Positions 14,739 through 24,667 of a stretch of 64,000 nucleotides of DNA are shown here, one piece after another. Position numbers and translations under genes: made by a program. Source of the DNA: Rhizorhabdus histidinilytica (GTDB taxonomy: Bacteria; Pseudomonadota; Alphaproteobacteria; Sphingomonadales; Sphingomonadaceae); assembly GCF_900167915.1 (NCBI RefSeq), contig NZ_FUYM01000002.1:434001-498000 (forward strand), read 5' to 3'. The notes beneath the pieces are model-generated. The model saw nothing but the letters and a program-made list of their open reading frames with translations, had not been told where the DNA came from and did no database searches. How positions within the stretch are numbered: position 1 is the first letter of the stretch; each line of letters starts with the position of its first letter.

Positions 14739-17402
14739 ATGCGGCGGGTACGCGGAAGATCGGCCTTCGCGATCGAGGGGCGCGGCGATGGCGACGATGG
14801 CGGCGATGGGGCGCGCATGCGCTTCCTGCGCGGTCTCTTTCCGCGCGGCGACGCCCACGACCGGCAGTCGGTCGCGAACCGGGTGCGGATGGCGACGGAC
14901 GCGCTGCCGCTGCTGCTGCTCGCCGACCTGATAGTCGCCGCCGGCCTGTGGCTGCTGTGCCGCTCCGCGGCCGGTGGCGCCGGTCCCTGGCTGATCGCGG
15001 CGCCGCTGCTGGCGATGCTCGCGGCGGGCGCGGTGATCCGGCTGGTCGCGCGGCGCGGGAAGGGGGCGCCCGCTCCCGAACGGATGCACGGTTTCGTCGC
15101 GCTGTTCGGGATGGTCCAGGGGCTCGGCTGGTCGACGTGGCTGCTCGCTTCCGCCACCGGGCTGGCGCCGTCGCGCTGGGCGTTCGCGGCGGTCGCGCAT
15201 GGCGGGCTGCTGGTCGTCACGACCCTGGTCTTCGCGCCGGTGCCGACCGCTGCGCTGGCGCTGTGGCTCTGCCTGGCGATCGCGGCCACCGTCGCGCTTG
15301 GCCCCTGGGCGGCGCCCCTGCTGCTGCCACTGCTCGCTGTCGCGGTCGTCATGCTCGGCGGCATATCGGAGCGCAGCTATGTCGCCTCGCGTCGCTGGCT
15401 CGCCAGCGCCGCGATCGCGCTGAAGGCCTCGCTGCTGCTCGGCGAGTTCGAGGAGAGTGGACGCGGCTGGTTCTGGGAAACCGACGATCGCGGCCTGATC
15501 ACCTATATCTCTCCACAAATCGCGGCGGCACTCGGCCTTCCAGCCGACCGGCTGCTCGGCACGCCGATGACCGGGTTGGTGCTGCACGAGGCCGGCGACG
15601 GCGCCGGTTCGGGCGCGGGGGAGCGGACGCTGGGCTTCCATCTGGCGACCCGGCTTGCCTTTTCCGAGATCGCGGTGCGCGCGGCGGCTGGCGACGACGT
15701 GCGCTGGTGGTCGCTGTCCGGCCGCCCGGCCTTCGACGAATATGGCAATTTCCTGGGCTTTCGGGGCAGCGGCACCGACTTGACCGAGATGCGCCGGTCC
15801 GAAGCCGAGGTGAAACGCCTCGCCAGCTATGATTCGCTGACCGGCCTGCCCAACCGCATCCTGATGCGCCGCACTCTCGACGAATCGCTGCGCGACGTCG
15901 CGGGCCGGCCTAAGCGCGCTGCGCTGTTCATGCTCGATCTCGACCGCTTCAAGATGGTCAACGACACGCTCGGCCATCCGGTCGGCGATGCCCTGCTGCG
16001 GCAGGTCGCGGCGCGGCTGCAGCGGGTCGTCCAGCAGGACGGGCAGGTCGGCCGGCTCGGCGGCGACGAGTTCAACGTCGTCCTGCCCGGCATCGTCGAG
16101 CATAACCGTCTCGCGACACTTGCCTCGGCGATCATCCAGGAGGTGTCGAAGCCCTATATGATCGACGGTGCGCACGTCTCGATCGGCGCCTCGATCGGTG
16201 TCGCGATCGCGCCCGACGACGGCGCCACTGCCGATGCGCTGGTCCGTAACGCCGATCTCGCCCTCTACGCCGCCAAGGCCGACGGCAAGGGCGTCCACCG
16301 CTTCTACGAGCCGGAGATGCATGCCAGCGCCAAGGACCGGCGCCTGCTCGAAATGGACCTGCGCGGGGTGATGAGCGAGAGCGGACTCCACCTCGTCTAC
16401 CAGCCGGTCGTCGACGCGCTGAGCGAGGAGATCGTCTGCTTCGAGGCGCTGGTCCGCTGGGACCATCCGACGCGCGGTTCGGTCTCTCCCGCCGACTTCA
16501 TTCCGGTGGCCGAGGAGATCGGGCTTATCCCGCAGATCGGCGAATGGGTGCTGCGGACCGCCTGCCTCGAGGCGGCGAACTGGCCTGATCCGGTGCGGGT
16601 CGCGGTCAACATCTCGCCGATCCAGTTCGCTAATCCGGCGCTGCCCGGCATCGTCCTGTCGGCGCTCGCCGCCGCGCAGCTCCCGCCGCACCGGCTGGAA
16701 CTCGAGATCACCGAGGGCGTGTTCCTCAACGATGACGCCGCGACCGACGCGATGTTCGCCCGGCTCAAGGCGATCGGCGTCCGCTTCGCGCTCGACGATT
16801 TCGGCACCGGCTATTCGTCGCTCGGTTATTTGAAGAAGGCGCCGTTCAACAAGATCAAGATCGATCAGAGCTTCGTTCGCGGCGCGGCCGTCCCCGGCAA
16901 CCGCAACGCTGCGATCATCCGCGCTATCGTCGCGCTTGCCGAAAGCCTGGAGATGGAGACGACCGCCGAGGGGGCGGAGACCCCTGACGAACTGGCGCTG
17001 ATCCGCTCGCTCGGTTGCAGCCATATCCAGGGATATATCTTCGGCCGTCCGATGCTGTCGGACGAGGCGCGTGCGCGCGTCGCTGGATCGGGCAAGCTTG
17101 CCATGCCGGGCCTGCTGGTGACCCGGGATCCGCGGGTGGCGGTGCTGCGCTCGGCCACGATCCGCAGCGCGCGCGGCACGGAACCGGCCCGCATCCGCAA
17201 CCTGTCGCGGTCGGGCGCGATGCTCGAATGCGCCATCCCGTTCCGGCCCGGCGAGGCGGTCACGCTCGATCTCGGCCATGGCAAGCCGGTCGAGGGAGTG
17301 ATCCGCTGGGCCGATGAAGACCGGGTCGGCGTCGCCTTCGACGAGCCGCTCGAAGCCGACCAGATGGCCCCCCAACGCCTGGTCCGGGCGGCAAACGGCT
17401 AG
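14739..17402 (+). CDS. Membrane-bound GGDEF-EAL cyclic-di-GMP protein with PAS and PilZ domains
   Basis: An 887-aa signalling protein. The first ~215 residues hold about six transmembrane helices. A PAS-like domain follows (about 240-350, WFWETDDRGLITYISPQ). The GGDEF domain has an intact GGDEF at 441-445. The EAL domain begins with EAL at 569-571 and retains LEITEGVF, DDFGTGYSS, KIDQSFV and AEGAET, so both cyclase and phosphodiesterase active sites look intact. No RxxD inhibitory site precedes GGDEF. The last ~80 residues resemble PilZ (NLSRSGAML and GVAFDEP), although the leading RxxxR is not clear. A start at 14817 is possible; the 14739 ATG has GAGGGAG upstream. Confidence 0.9.
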   Translation: MRRVRGRSAFAIEGRGDGDDGGDGARMRFLRGLFPRGDAHDRQSVANRVRMATDALPLLLLADLIVAAGLWLLCRSAAGGAGPWLIAAPLLAMLAAGAVIRLVARRGKGAPAPERMHGFVALFGMVQGLGWSTWLLASATGLAPSRWAFAAVAHGGLLVVTTLVFAPVPTAALALWLCLAIAATVALGPWAAPLLLPLLAVAVVMLGGISERSYVASRRWLASAAIALKASLLLGEFEESGRGWFWETDDRGLITYISPQIAAALGLPADRLLGTPMTGLVLHEAGDGAGSGAGERTLGFHLATRLAFSEIAVRAAAGDDVRWWSLSGRPAFDEYGNFLGFRGSGTDLTEMRRSEAEVKRLASYDSLTGLPNRILMRRTLDESLRDVAGRPKRAALFMLDLDRFKMVNDTLGHPVGDALLRQVAARLQRVVQQDGQVGRLGGDEFNVVLPGIVEHNRLATLASAIIQEVSKPYMIDGAHVSIGASIGVAIAPDDGATADALVRNADLALYAAKADGKGVHRFYEPEMHASAKDRRLLEMDLRGVMSESGLHLVYQPVVDALSEEIVCFEALVRWDHPTRGSVSPADFIPVAEEIGLIPQIGEWVLRTACLEAANWPDPVRVAVNISPIQFANPALPGIVLSALAAAQLPPHRLELEITEGVFLNDDAATDAMFARLKAIGVRFALDDFGTGYSSLGYLKKAPFNKIKIDQSFVRGAAVPGNRNAAIIRAIVALAESLEMETTAEGAETPDELALIRSLGCSHIQGYIFGRPMLSDEARARVAGSGKLAMPGLLVTRDPRVAVLRSATIRSARGTEPARIRNLSRSGAMLECAIPFRPGEAVTLDLGHGKPVEGVIRWADEDRVGVAFDEPLEADQMAPQRLVRAANG

Positions 17403-17408
17403 GAAAGT

Positions 17409-17458
17409 CCTCCCCATGCCATGCATGGGGAGGGGGACCATCCGCAGGATGGTGGAGG
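17409..17458 (+). repeat. Left 50-bp arm of the inverted repeat around the DUF559 gene
   Basis: The arm contains two hairpins: CCTCCCC...GGGGAGG and, after GG, the pair ACCAT...ATGGT, ending in GGAGG. It is 50 bp long and matches the reverse complement of 17748-17797 except in the inner hairpin sequences. Those differences are compensated, so both copies keep their stems. Confidence 0.9.
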
Positions 17459-17460
17459 GG

Positions 17461-17766
17461 TCATCCGCGCTCCGAACAGATGCGACGGATCGCATCCGCA
17501 ACTGCCGCCACGTCCTTCAACACCTCCGCCGCGGGAAAACTGACAAGGTCGATCCGTTGCTCGGCCAGCCACGCCCGGCGCGCTTCGTCGCGCTCTGGCC
17601 GGTCGCCCATGTCATGCCCGATCCCGTCGGCCTCCACCGCAAGCCGCAGCTCGGGACAATAGAAATCGAGGACATAGGGGCCTGCCGGATGCTGCCGCCG
17701 GAAGCGGAAACCGACGCCCTTGCTCCTGAGCAATCGCCAGAGCAGGACCTCCACCATGCTGCGCAT
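17461..17766 (-). CDS. DUF559 domain protein (Vsr/PD-(D/E)xK-like endonuclease fold)
   Basis: A 101-aa DUF559 protein. The characteristic segment is FRFRRQHPAGPYVLDFYCPE, followed by LRLAVEADGIGH, which carries the D...E-x-D pattern expected of this nuclease-like fold, and a C-terminal VSFPAAEVLKD. The start ATG at 17766 lies inside the right-hand 50-bp repeat, which also supplies a GGGGAGGGGGACC ribosome site. The stop codon lies 2 bp beyond the left repeat. The gene and its repeats therefore form one compact cassette. Function is unknown; such proteins are often linked to DNA repair or mobile DNA. Confidence 0.8.
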   Translation of the reverse strand: MRSMVEVLLWRLLRSKGVGFRFRRQHPAGPYVLDFYCPELRLAVEADGIGHDMGDRPERDEARRAWLAEQRIDLVSFPAAEVLKDVAAVADAIRRICSERG

Positions 17767-17797
17767 GGTCCCCCTCCCCAAGCTCCGCTTGGGGAGG
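17748..17797 (-). repeat. Right 50-bp arm of the inverted repeat, carrying the DUF559 start
   Basis: The reverse complement is identical in layout to 17409-17458; only the hairpin interiors differ (AAGCGGAGCTT against ATGCCATGCAT, and GCGCAGC against CCGCAGG). The arm contains the ribosome site and the first ATG codons of the DUF559 gene. On the plus strand the GGGGAGG end is followed by ATTTTTT, so this arm could also act as a terminator. Confidence 0.9.
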
Positions 17798-17802
17798 ATT
17801 TT

Positions 17803-19977
<2,175 letters not shown>

Positions 19978-20018
19978 GCGCCGCCGATAGCGGGCGAATC
20001 GCCGCGCGCCTAGAGTGA

Positions 20019-20528
20019 TTAACCCTCGATCGCATCCATCAGCATCTCCAGCGCGATCCGCACGCAGGCGATCCTGGCGGGGCCCCGTCCGAGCGGGCCG
20101 AGCCTGACTTCGCGATGGACGACCGGTCCGTCGCGCCTCGCGCAGGCGAAGTGGATCAGTCCGGCCTCGTCGTCCGGCCCCGCGGGTCCGGCGAAGCCCG
20201 TTACCGCGAGGACGAGATCGCCGTGCGAGCGGACGAGGGCGCCGGCCGCCATCGCCCGGGCGACCTCCTCGCTGACCGCGCCGCAATCGTCGATCATCGC
20301 CCGGTCGAGTCCCAGCAACTCGCACTTCGCGTCCTTGCTGTAGGTGACGAAGCCGCGTTCGAAGACATGGCCGGCCCCCTCGACGTCGGTCAGCAGCGAC
20401 GCGAGCAGGCCGCCGGTGCAGCTTTCCGCCGTCACCAGCGACAGCTCCCGCCCGTTCGCCTCGCGCAGCACCGCGTGGGTCAGCGCCTCGACGTCGTCGG
20501 GCAGCGTGGCGGACAGCGTCTCGGTCAC
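20019..20528 (-). CDS. CinA C-terminal-domain protein (PncC-type NMN amidohydrolase)
   Basis: A 169-aa stand-alone CinA C-terminal domain. The signature [20 protein letters not shown] is followed by [12 protein letters not shown], the [12 protein letters not shown] motif and [11 protein letters not shown]. Proteins of this type hydrolyse nicotinamide mononucleotide in pyridine nucleotide salvage. The ATG overlaps the stop of the upstream membrane-protein gene by 4 bp, so the two are probably coupled. purL follows 41 bp downstream on the same strand. Confidence 0.85.
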   Translation of the reverse strand: MTETLSATLPDDVEALTHAVLREANGRELSLVTAESCTGGLLASLLTDVEGAGHVFERGFVTYSKDAKCELLGLDRAMIDDCGAVSEEVARAMAAGALVRSHGDLVLAVTGFAGPAGPDDEAGLIHFACARRDGPVVHREVRLGPLGRGPARIACVRIALEMLMDAIEG

Positions 20529-20917
20529 AGGTCCGCGTGTCCGTGTGGCTTGGCGTGGCCGTCGACCCGCATGTAGCGGCGGTCGAGATCGGCGATGATC
20601 GCTTCGCCTTCGGTGCCGGTCAGCTTCAGCAGGGCGTCGACCTTCGCTTCCAGGCGGTCGTCATTCTCCTTCGACGCCGGCGAGCCGACATAGAGGAAAT
20701 AGGCGAGACCCACGACCTGCCAGATGAGCTGCAGGAATTCGGACTGCCAGTTCTCGAATGTGTCGCGGGCGATCTGCACGGCGAATTCGGAGACCGAGGC
20801 CTGCTGGCCATGCTGGATGGCCTCGTCGACATAGGCGAACCAGCCGAACACCCAGTGACCGGCGATGGAGACCAGAAAGAACAGGGCCGTTAGCCAGCCA
20901 TAAGCATATTTCTTCAT
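20525..20917 (-). CDS. Small membrane protein, DUF6766-like
   Basis: A 130-aa protein with two predicted membrane helices: [19 protein letters not shown] at the N-terminus and [15 protein letters not shown] in the middle. A charged C-terminal tail ends with a His-rich [10 protein letters not shown]. The arrangement, including [11 protein letters not shown] before the second helix, resembles DUF6766 proteins; the family call is tentative. Its stop overlaps the CinA-like start (ATGA). The hemerythrin gene lies upstream across a strong hairpin. Confidence 0.6.
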   Translation of the reverse strand: MKKYAYGWLTALFFLVSIAGHWVFGWFAYVDEAIQHGQQASVSEFAVQIARDTFENWQSEFLQLIWQVVGLAYFLYVGSPASKENDDRLEAKVDALLKLTGTEGEAIIADLDRRYMRVDGHAKPHGHADL

Positions 20918-20968
20918 GGGATATCCTCACCTTGCCCGCGTCGGGCGACCATCAACGATGCTGTTCAA

Positions 20969-20994
20969 GGCCGCACCGGCGGGCCGGTGCGGCC
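20969..20994. terminator. Strong hairpin between the hemerythrin and DUF6766-like genes
   Basis: Perfect 12-bp arms GGCCGCACCGGC and GCCGGTGCGGCC are separated by 2 bp. It sits 9 bp downstream of the minus-strand hemerythrin stop. There is no real T tract (only TTGAA on the minus strand), so it may be an attenuator or mRNA-stability hairpin instead of a full terminator. Confidence 0.5.
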
Positions 20995-21002
20995 GGGAAC
21001 GA

Positions 21003-21515
21003 TCAGGCGGGAACGAGGTTGACCGCGCCGGGTTTCGCCGCCGGAAGGCCCGATGCTTCGGCCTGCGACAGCAGCTCCTGTTTGCGCGCGAGCATCCGGT
21101 CGCGAAGCTCGACCAGGTCGACGTCGGTCTCGCGAGCCTGGGCGAACATGCCTTCCTTCGGCATCTCCTCCTCCCGTACATGGTGCTTGATGTCCTCCGA
21201 CAGCACCTTGACCTTGGCATCGTAGAAATCGGCATCGGGATCGGCGCTTTCGAGGTCGTTGATCAGGACCTTGGCGCCGTCATGCTCGACATAGGCCTCG
21301 TCGAGCGTATCATCCTCGATCTTGCCGCGCAGCGCGGGGTAGAAAATCTCCTCCTCTATCATCGTGTGGATCTTCAGCTCGGTGCAGATCTGGTGGCAGA
21401 TCTTGCCCTTTGACGCCGCGGTCCTGCTCTTCTCGAACTGTTCGAAAAGCTCCTCGACCTTGCGGTGGTCGGCTTTCAGCAACGCGATCGCATCGGTGAA
21501 TTCCCGTGCAGCCAT
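21003..21515 (-). CDS. Hemerythrin domain-containing protein
   Basis: A 170-aa four-helix diiron protein that binds O2 or possibly NO. Iron-ligand candidates are His17 in ADHRKVEELF, His50 and Glu54 in HTMIEEEIFYPAL, a His in YVEHDGAKVLI, and the His-His plus glutamates in HHVREEEMPKEG. The start ATG at 21515 (MAAREFTDAIALL) has a strong GAGGAGG site just upstream; a longer frame from 21605 would add an acidic leader with no ribosome site. A near-consensus FNR box lies about 100 bp upstream, consistent with oxygen-responsive expression. Confidence 0.9.
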   Translation of the reverse strand: MAAREFTDAIALLKADHRKVEELFEQFEKSRTAASKGKICHQICTELKIHTMIEEEIFYPALRGKIEDDTLDEAYVEHDGAKVLINDLESADPDADFYDAKVKVLSEDIKHHVREEEMPKEGMFAQARETDVDLVELRDRMLARKQELLSQAEASGLPAAKPGAVNLVPA

Positions 21516-21607
21516 GGCAGCCTCCTCTTCATCATCATCTTCATCGGGGAAGCAGACAACGTGCGAGGCCGCGCCGCGCTGCTGTTGCGAAAGATTCTCA
21601 ATCATTC

Positions 21608-21621
21608 CTGATCCAGATCAA
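21608..21621. promoter_or_regulatory. FNR/CRP-type site in the hemerythrin promoter region
   Basis: CTGAT-ccag-ATCAA matches the FNR consensus TTGAT-N4-ATCAA at 9 of 10 positions. It sits about 100 bp upstream of the hemerythrin start and about 85 bp upstream of the divergent membrane-protein gene, so it could serve either promoter. Confidence 0.5.
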
Positions 21622-21698
21622 TCTTCCCCGTCGTGGACGAGGGGCAGGAGCTTTCGGTCTCCCGCGGCGTTGGTGCGGAGTAGAACAAGGGGACGAGG

Positions 21699-22070
21699 AT
21701 GAAGGCGGAAACGATTGGCCGCGCGATCGGCGCGGCGAGCCTGGCTTTCGGCGTTGCGGATCTCGTGCTGGGGCGGCGCCTCGGTCGCGGCATCGGTGCA
21801 GGGGCCGAGATGGGCGGGCGGCTGTTCCGGATCGCCGGCGCGCGCGAAGTGGCGACCGGAGTCGCCGGCCTGCTCGCCCCGGGCAGCGCGGCGCCGGTCC
21901 GGTGGCGGCTGGCCGGCGACGCGTTCGACTTGGCGGCGCTCGCCTATATCGCCGCGCCCGCCAACCCGCGCCGCAAGATGGCGCTGCTGGCGCTTGGCGT
22001 GGTGGCAGGCGTCGCGCTGGCCGATTTCCTCGCCGCGCGAGCCCTCGACGAGGAGAAGCGAGATGGATGA
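21699..22070 (+). CDS. Membrane protein resembling the N-terminal domain of cyclase/dehydrase proteins
   Basis: A 123-aa hydrophobic protein with about four short membrane segments. The pattern is that of the membrane domain often fused in front of SRPBCC 'cyclase/dehydrase' domains: GAASLAFGVADLVLGRR, then FRIAGAREVATGVAGLL, then RLAGDAFDLAAL. Here the SRPBCC domain is missing, so the unit stands alone. The stop overlaps the start of the next small gene by 8 bp. No specific function can be stated. Confidence 0.6.
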   Translation: MKAETIGRAIGAASLAFGVADLVLGRRLGRGIGAGAEMGGRLFRIAGAREVATGVAGLLAPGSAAPVRWRLAGDAFDLAALAYIAAPANPRRKMALLALGVVAGVALADFLAARALDEEKRDG

Positions 22071-22230
22071 GAAAAAGCAGCGCAAGCCCCTTCCCGATGC
22101 CGACAAGCTCGACCGGATCGAGGCTGGACTGGAGAAGGACGACCGCTCGCCGCTCGATCCGCCCGGCGTATCCGGCGGGACGGCCGGCACCGGCGGAGAC
22201 AACAAGACGCAGGACGAGCTGAGCCGCTGA
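22063..22230 (+). CDS. Small hydrophilic protein, hypothetical (55 aa)
   Basis: The ATG at 22063 (MDEKKQRKPLPDADK) lies 8 bp inside the end of the preceding membrane-protein gene, behind GGAGAAGCG in that gene's coding sequence. The 55-aa product is charged and Gly/Thr-rich near its end (SGGTAGTGG), with no hydrophobic core, and is probably disordered. No family recognised. The overlap and matching direction suggest a translationally coupled pair. Confidence 0.5.
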   Translation: MDEKKQRKPLPDADKLDRIEAGLEKDDRSPLDPPGVSGGTAGTGGDNKTQDELSR

Positions 22231-22260
22231 TCACCGGGCCTTGGAATAATCGTCCGCATC

Positions 22261-22803
22261 ATGCGTATCTGGGGCATGAGCGGATGGAGCAGCCATGAGA
22301 TCGAGCGCGAGCTGCCGCGGCTGCGCGGCTATGCCCGCGCGCTGACGCGCGACGCCGTCGCCGCCGACGATCTCGTCCAGGAGGCTCTGCTGCGCGCCTA
22401 TGAACGCGCGTCGACCTATCGGCCGGAGCGGTCGCTGCGGTCGTGGCTGCTGTCGATCCTCCACAACCTGTTCATCGACCATAAGCGCCGAGAGGGCAGC
22501 GAGCAGCGGCGCAACGCCCGGCTCAGCCTGCTCAGCGAGGGGCTGGTCGCTCATGGTGGGCAAGAGCAGGCCGTGTTCCTGCGCGAGATCGCGGCGCGCT
22601 TCGAGGCGCTGCCAGAGGAGCACCGCGCCGTCATCAGCCTGATCAGCGTCCAGGGGCTGAGCTATCATGAGGCCGCGACCACCCTCGGCGTGCCGGTCGG
22701 CACGGTCATGTCGCGGCTGCACCGCGCCCGCGCCGCGTTGCGCGAACCTCAGGCCGCCGAGGCGGCCCGCCTGCATGTCGTTGGAGGCAAGGATGCATCC
22801 TGA
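22261..22803 (+). CDS. ECF-type RNA polymerase sigma factor
   Basis: A 180-aa sigma-70 family factor of the extracytoplasmic-function group. Region 2 is clear (DDLVQEALLRAYERASTYRP followed by SWLLSILHNLFIDHKRR), as is region 4 (LPEEHRAVISL, LSYHEAATTLGVPVGTVMSR with its helix-turn-helix). An alternative ATG at 22276 (MSGWSSHEIEREL) may be the true start. It overlaps the anti-sigma gene by 11 bp, the typical arrangement for a coupled sigma/anti-sigma pair. The regulon and inducing signal are not evident. Confidence 0.92.
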   Translation: MRIWGMSGWSSHEIERELPRLRGYARALTRDAVAADDLVQEALLRAYERASTYRPERSLRSWLLSILHNLFIDHKRREGSEQRRNARLSLLSEGLVAHGGQEQAVFLREIAARFEALPEEHRAVISLISVQGLSYHEAATTLGVPVGTVMSRLHRARAALREPQAAEAARLHVVGGKDAS

Positions 22804-23548
22804 ACCCGTCACCGAAGCCGAGATCCAGGCCTATCTGGACGGCGAACTCGACCTTGGCCGCCGGCTCGAGGTGGAGAGCCATCTCGCCGCCGATGCCGAG
22901 GCTGCCCATATCTTCATGGAGGATCTGCGTCTCAGGACCTCGCTCAGGCTTCTGGCGACTGATCTCGCCGATGCTCCGCCGGAGATGCTGTCGGCCGCTG
23001 CCCGCTTGTCGGCCCGGCTGGGCGACGGACCGGCGCGCAGCTTCCGCAAGCTGTGGGGCGGCCGGATGATGCAGGGGCTCGCCGCGGCGGCGCTGCTGAT
23101 GATCGTGGTGCTGCCCGGGCGCGACGTCCAGGCCCGCCCGCCCGCCTATGTCGGCGATGCCGTCGCCGCCTATCGCACCGGCCTGCTGCGCGAGGCGATG
23201 GCCTCGCAGATCGAGACGCCGCGCTTCGATGCGGGCGAGGTGCAACGCAGCACCCGCATCCGCGTGCCGCGCCTGCCCGCCCAATGGGTGGTGACCGACG
23301 CGCAGATATTCCCGTCGAAGGAAGGGCCGGCGCTGCAGCTCATGGTGCGGACCCCCAATGCGAAGAAGCTGTCGCTGTTCGCCGTCCGGGCGCAGAGCGA
23401 CGCCCCGGTCGCACCGACCGCGGTCCGGCACGAAGGCGCGTCGGTCGCCTATTGGCGCGAGGGCGAGATGTCCTATGCGATCACCGGCCCCGAGGCGCCC
23501 GAGGCGATCGACACGGTGGCCGAGACCTTCGTCGACGACGCGGTCTGA
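22793..23548 (+). CDS. Anti-sigma factor (membrane-anchored)
   Basis: A 251-aa protein starting MHPEPVTEAEIQAYLDGELD. The N-terminal LDGELD...VESHLAAD pattern is that of zinc-binding-type anti-sigma domains, here without the HxxxCxxC cysteines. A transmembrane helix about residues 92-110 (GLAAAALLMIVVLPGRD) leads to a periplasmic domain of about 140 residues. The start has GGAGGCAAGG upstream and lies inside the sigma gene. It presumably holds the ECF factor at the membrane until a periplasmic signal releases it. Confidence 0.85.
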   Translation: MHPEPVTEAEIQAYLDGELDLGRRLEVESHLAADAEAAHIFMEDLRLRTSLRLLATDLADAPPEMLSAAARLSARLGDGPARSFRKLWGGRMMQGLAAAALLMIVVLPGRDVQARPPAYVGDAVAAYRTGLLREAMASQIETPRFDAGEVQRSTRIRVPRLPAQWVVTDAQIFPSKEGPALQLMVRTPNAKKLSLFAVRAQSDAPVAPTAVRHEGASVAYWREGEMSYAITGPEAPEAIDTVAETFVDDAV

Positions 23549-23566
23549 TCGGACGTCGCCCGCACG

Positions 23567-24658
23567 ATGGACGGATTTCTGATGCCGGGGGATTCGGTCC
23601 CCTGGTTCGCGGCGTCGACGCTCGACAAGCCCCGTTTCCAGTTCGACAGCATTGCCGGCCGCCATGTCGTCCTGCTGTTCGTCGGCAGCGCGGCGACGGC
23701 GCAGGCGGAGGCGGCCCTGGCCGCCCTGGTGGCGCAACGCGACCTGTTCGACGACAACCGGGCCTGCTTCTTCGGGGTGACGGACGATCCCGAGGATGCT
23801 GTCCGGGGACGGATCGCCCATATGATGCCGGGTATCCGCTGGTTCCTCGACCATGACCGGTCGATCGCCCGGCGGTGCAGGGCGATCGACGCGGCCGGGC
23901 AGACCCGGCCGCACTGGCTGCTCTGCGATCCGATGCTGCGCGTCGTCGGCCGTGCCGGGATCGGGGCCGGCACGAGGCTGCTCGATGCGCTGCGGACGCT
24001 GCTCGCCCGGCCCGAGCCGGACCTGCCCGCGCCGGTCCTGGTCGCGCCCAACATCTTCGAGCCGGACTTCTGCCGCCGCCTGATCGACCTCTACGAGCGG
24101 CATGGCGGCCAGCCGTCAGGCTTCATGCGCGATATCGACGGCCGGACGGTCGGCGTGATGGATTCGTCGGTCAAGCGACGGAGCGACTATCATATCGACG
24201 ACGACGAGCTGCTGCGCGAGCAGGTCAGGGCGCGGCTCGTCCGCTTCCTGCTGCCGCAGATCGAACGTGTCTTCCAGTTCCGGGCGAGCCGCATCGAGCG
24301 CTACATGATCGCCTGCTACGACAGCGGTGACAACGGCTTCTTCCGGGCGCATCGGGACAATACGACGGCCGGCACCGCCCATCGCCGCTTCGCCTGCACG
24401 ATCAACCTCAACGCCGGCGACTATGAGGGCGGCGACCTGGTCTTCCCCGAATTCGGCCAGCGCCGCTATCGCGCGCCGACCGGTGGTGCGGTGGTCTTCT
24501 CCTGCTCGCTATTGCACGAGGCGACGCCGGTCACGCGCGGCAAGCGCTATGCCTATCTGCCTTTCCTCTACGACGAGGCCGCCGCGCGCCAGCGAGAGGA
24601 GAACGCCAGATCTGACAAGGTCGCCGCGGACCTCGCCACCTATCGCGCGGAGGCGTAA
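23567..24658 (+). CDS. Redoxin-like / 2OG-Fe(II) oxygenase fusion protein
   Basis: A 363-aa two-domain protein. Residues 1-150 have an AhpC/TSA-like thioredoxin fold (MPGDSVPWFAASTLDKPRFQ and later HWLLCDPMLRVVGRAG), but the usual peroxidatic cysteine position reads FVGSAATAQ, so that domain lacks its catalytic Cys. Residues 160-350 are a prolyl-4-hydroxylase-type domain with HxD in FRAHRDNT, a distal His in LLHEATPV and the 2OG arginine in RGKRYAYLPF. The gene begins 18 bp after the anti-sigma gene and is probably co-transcribed, making it a candidate output of that regulon. Substrate unknown. Confidence 0.8.
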   Translation: MDGFLMPGDSVPWFAASTLDKPRFQFDSIAGRHVVLLFVGSAATAQAEAALAALVAQRDLFDDNRACFFGVTDDPEDAVRGRIAHMMPGIRWFLDHDRSIARRCRAIDAAGQTRPHWLLCDPMLRVVGRAGIGAGTRLLDALRTLLARPEPDLPAPVLVAPNIFEPDFCRRLIDLYERHGGQPSGFMRDIDGRTVGVMDSSVKRRSDYHIDDDELLREQVRARLVRFLLPQIERVFQFRASRIERYMIACYDSGDNGFFRAHRDNTTAGTAHRRFACTINLNAGDYEGGDLVFPEFGQRRYRAPTGGAVVFSCSLLHEATPVTRGKRYAYLPFLYDEAAARQREENARSDKVAADLATYRAEA

Positions 24659-24667
24659 GTCCATCCC

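Noticed and set aside
14655-17501. 948-aa open frame on the minus strand opposite the GGDEF-EAL gene
   Set aside because: Composition is Arg/Gly/Gln/His-rich with no motifs; it is an antisense shadow produced by GC-rich codon use in the real gene.
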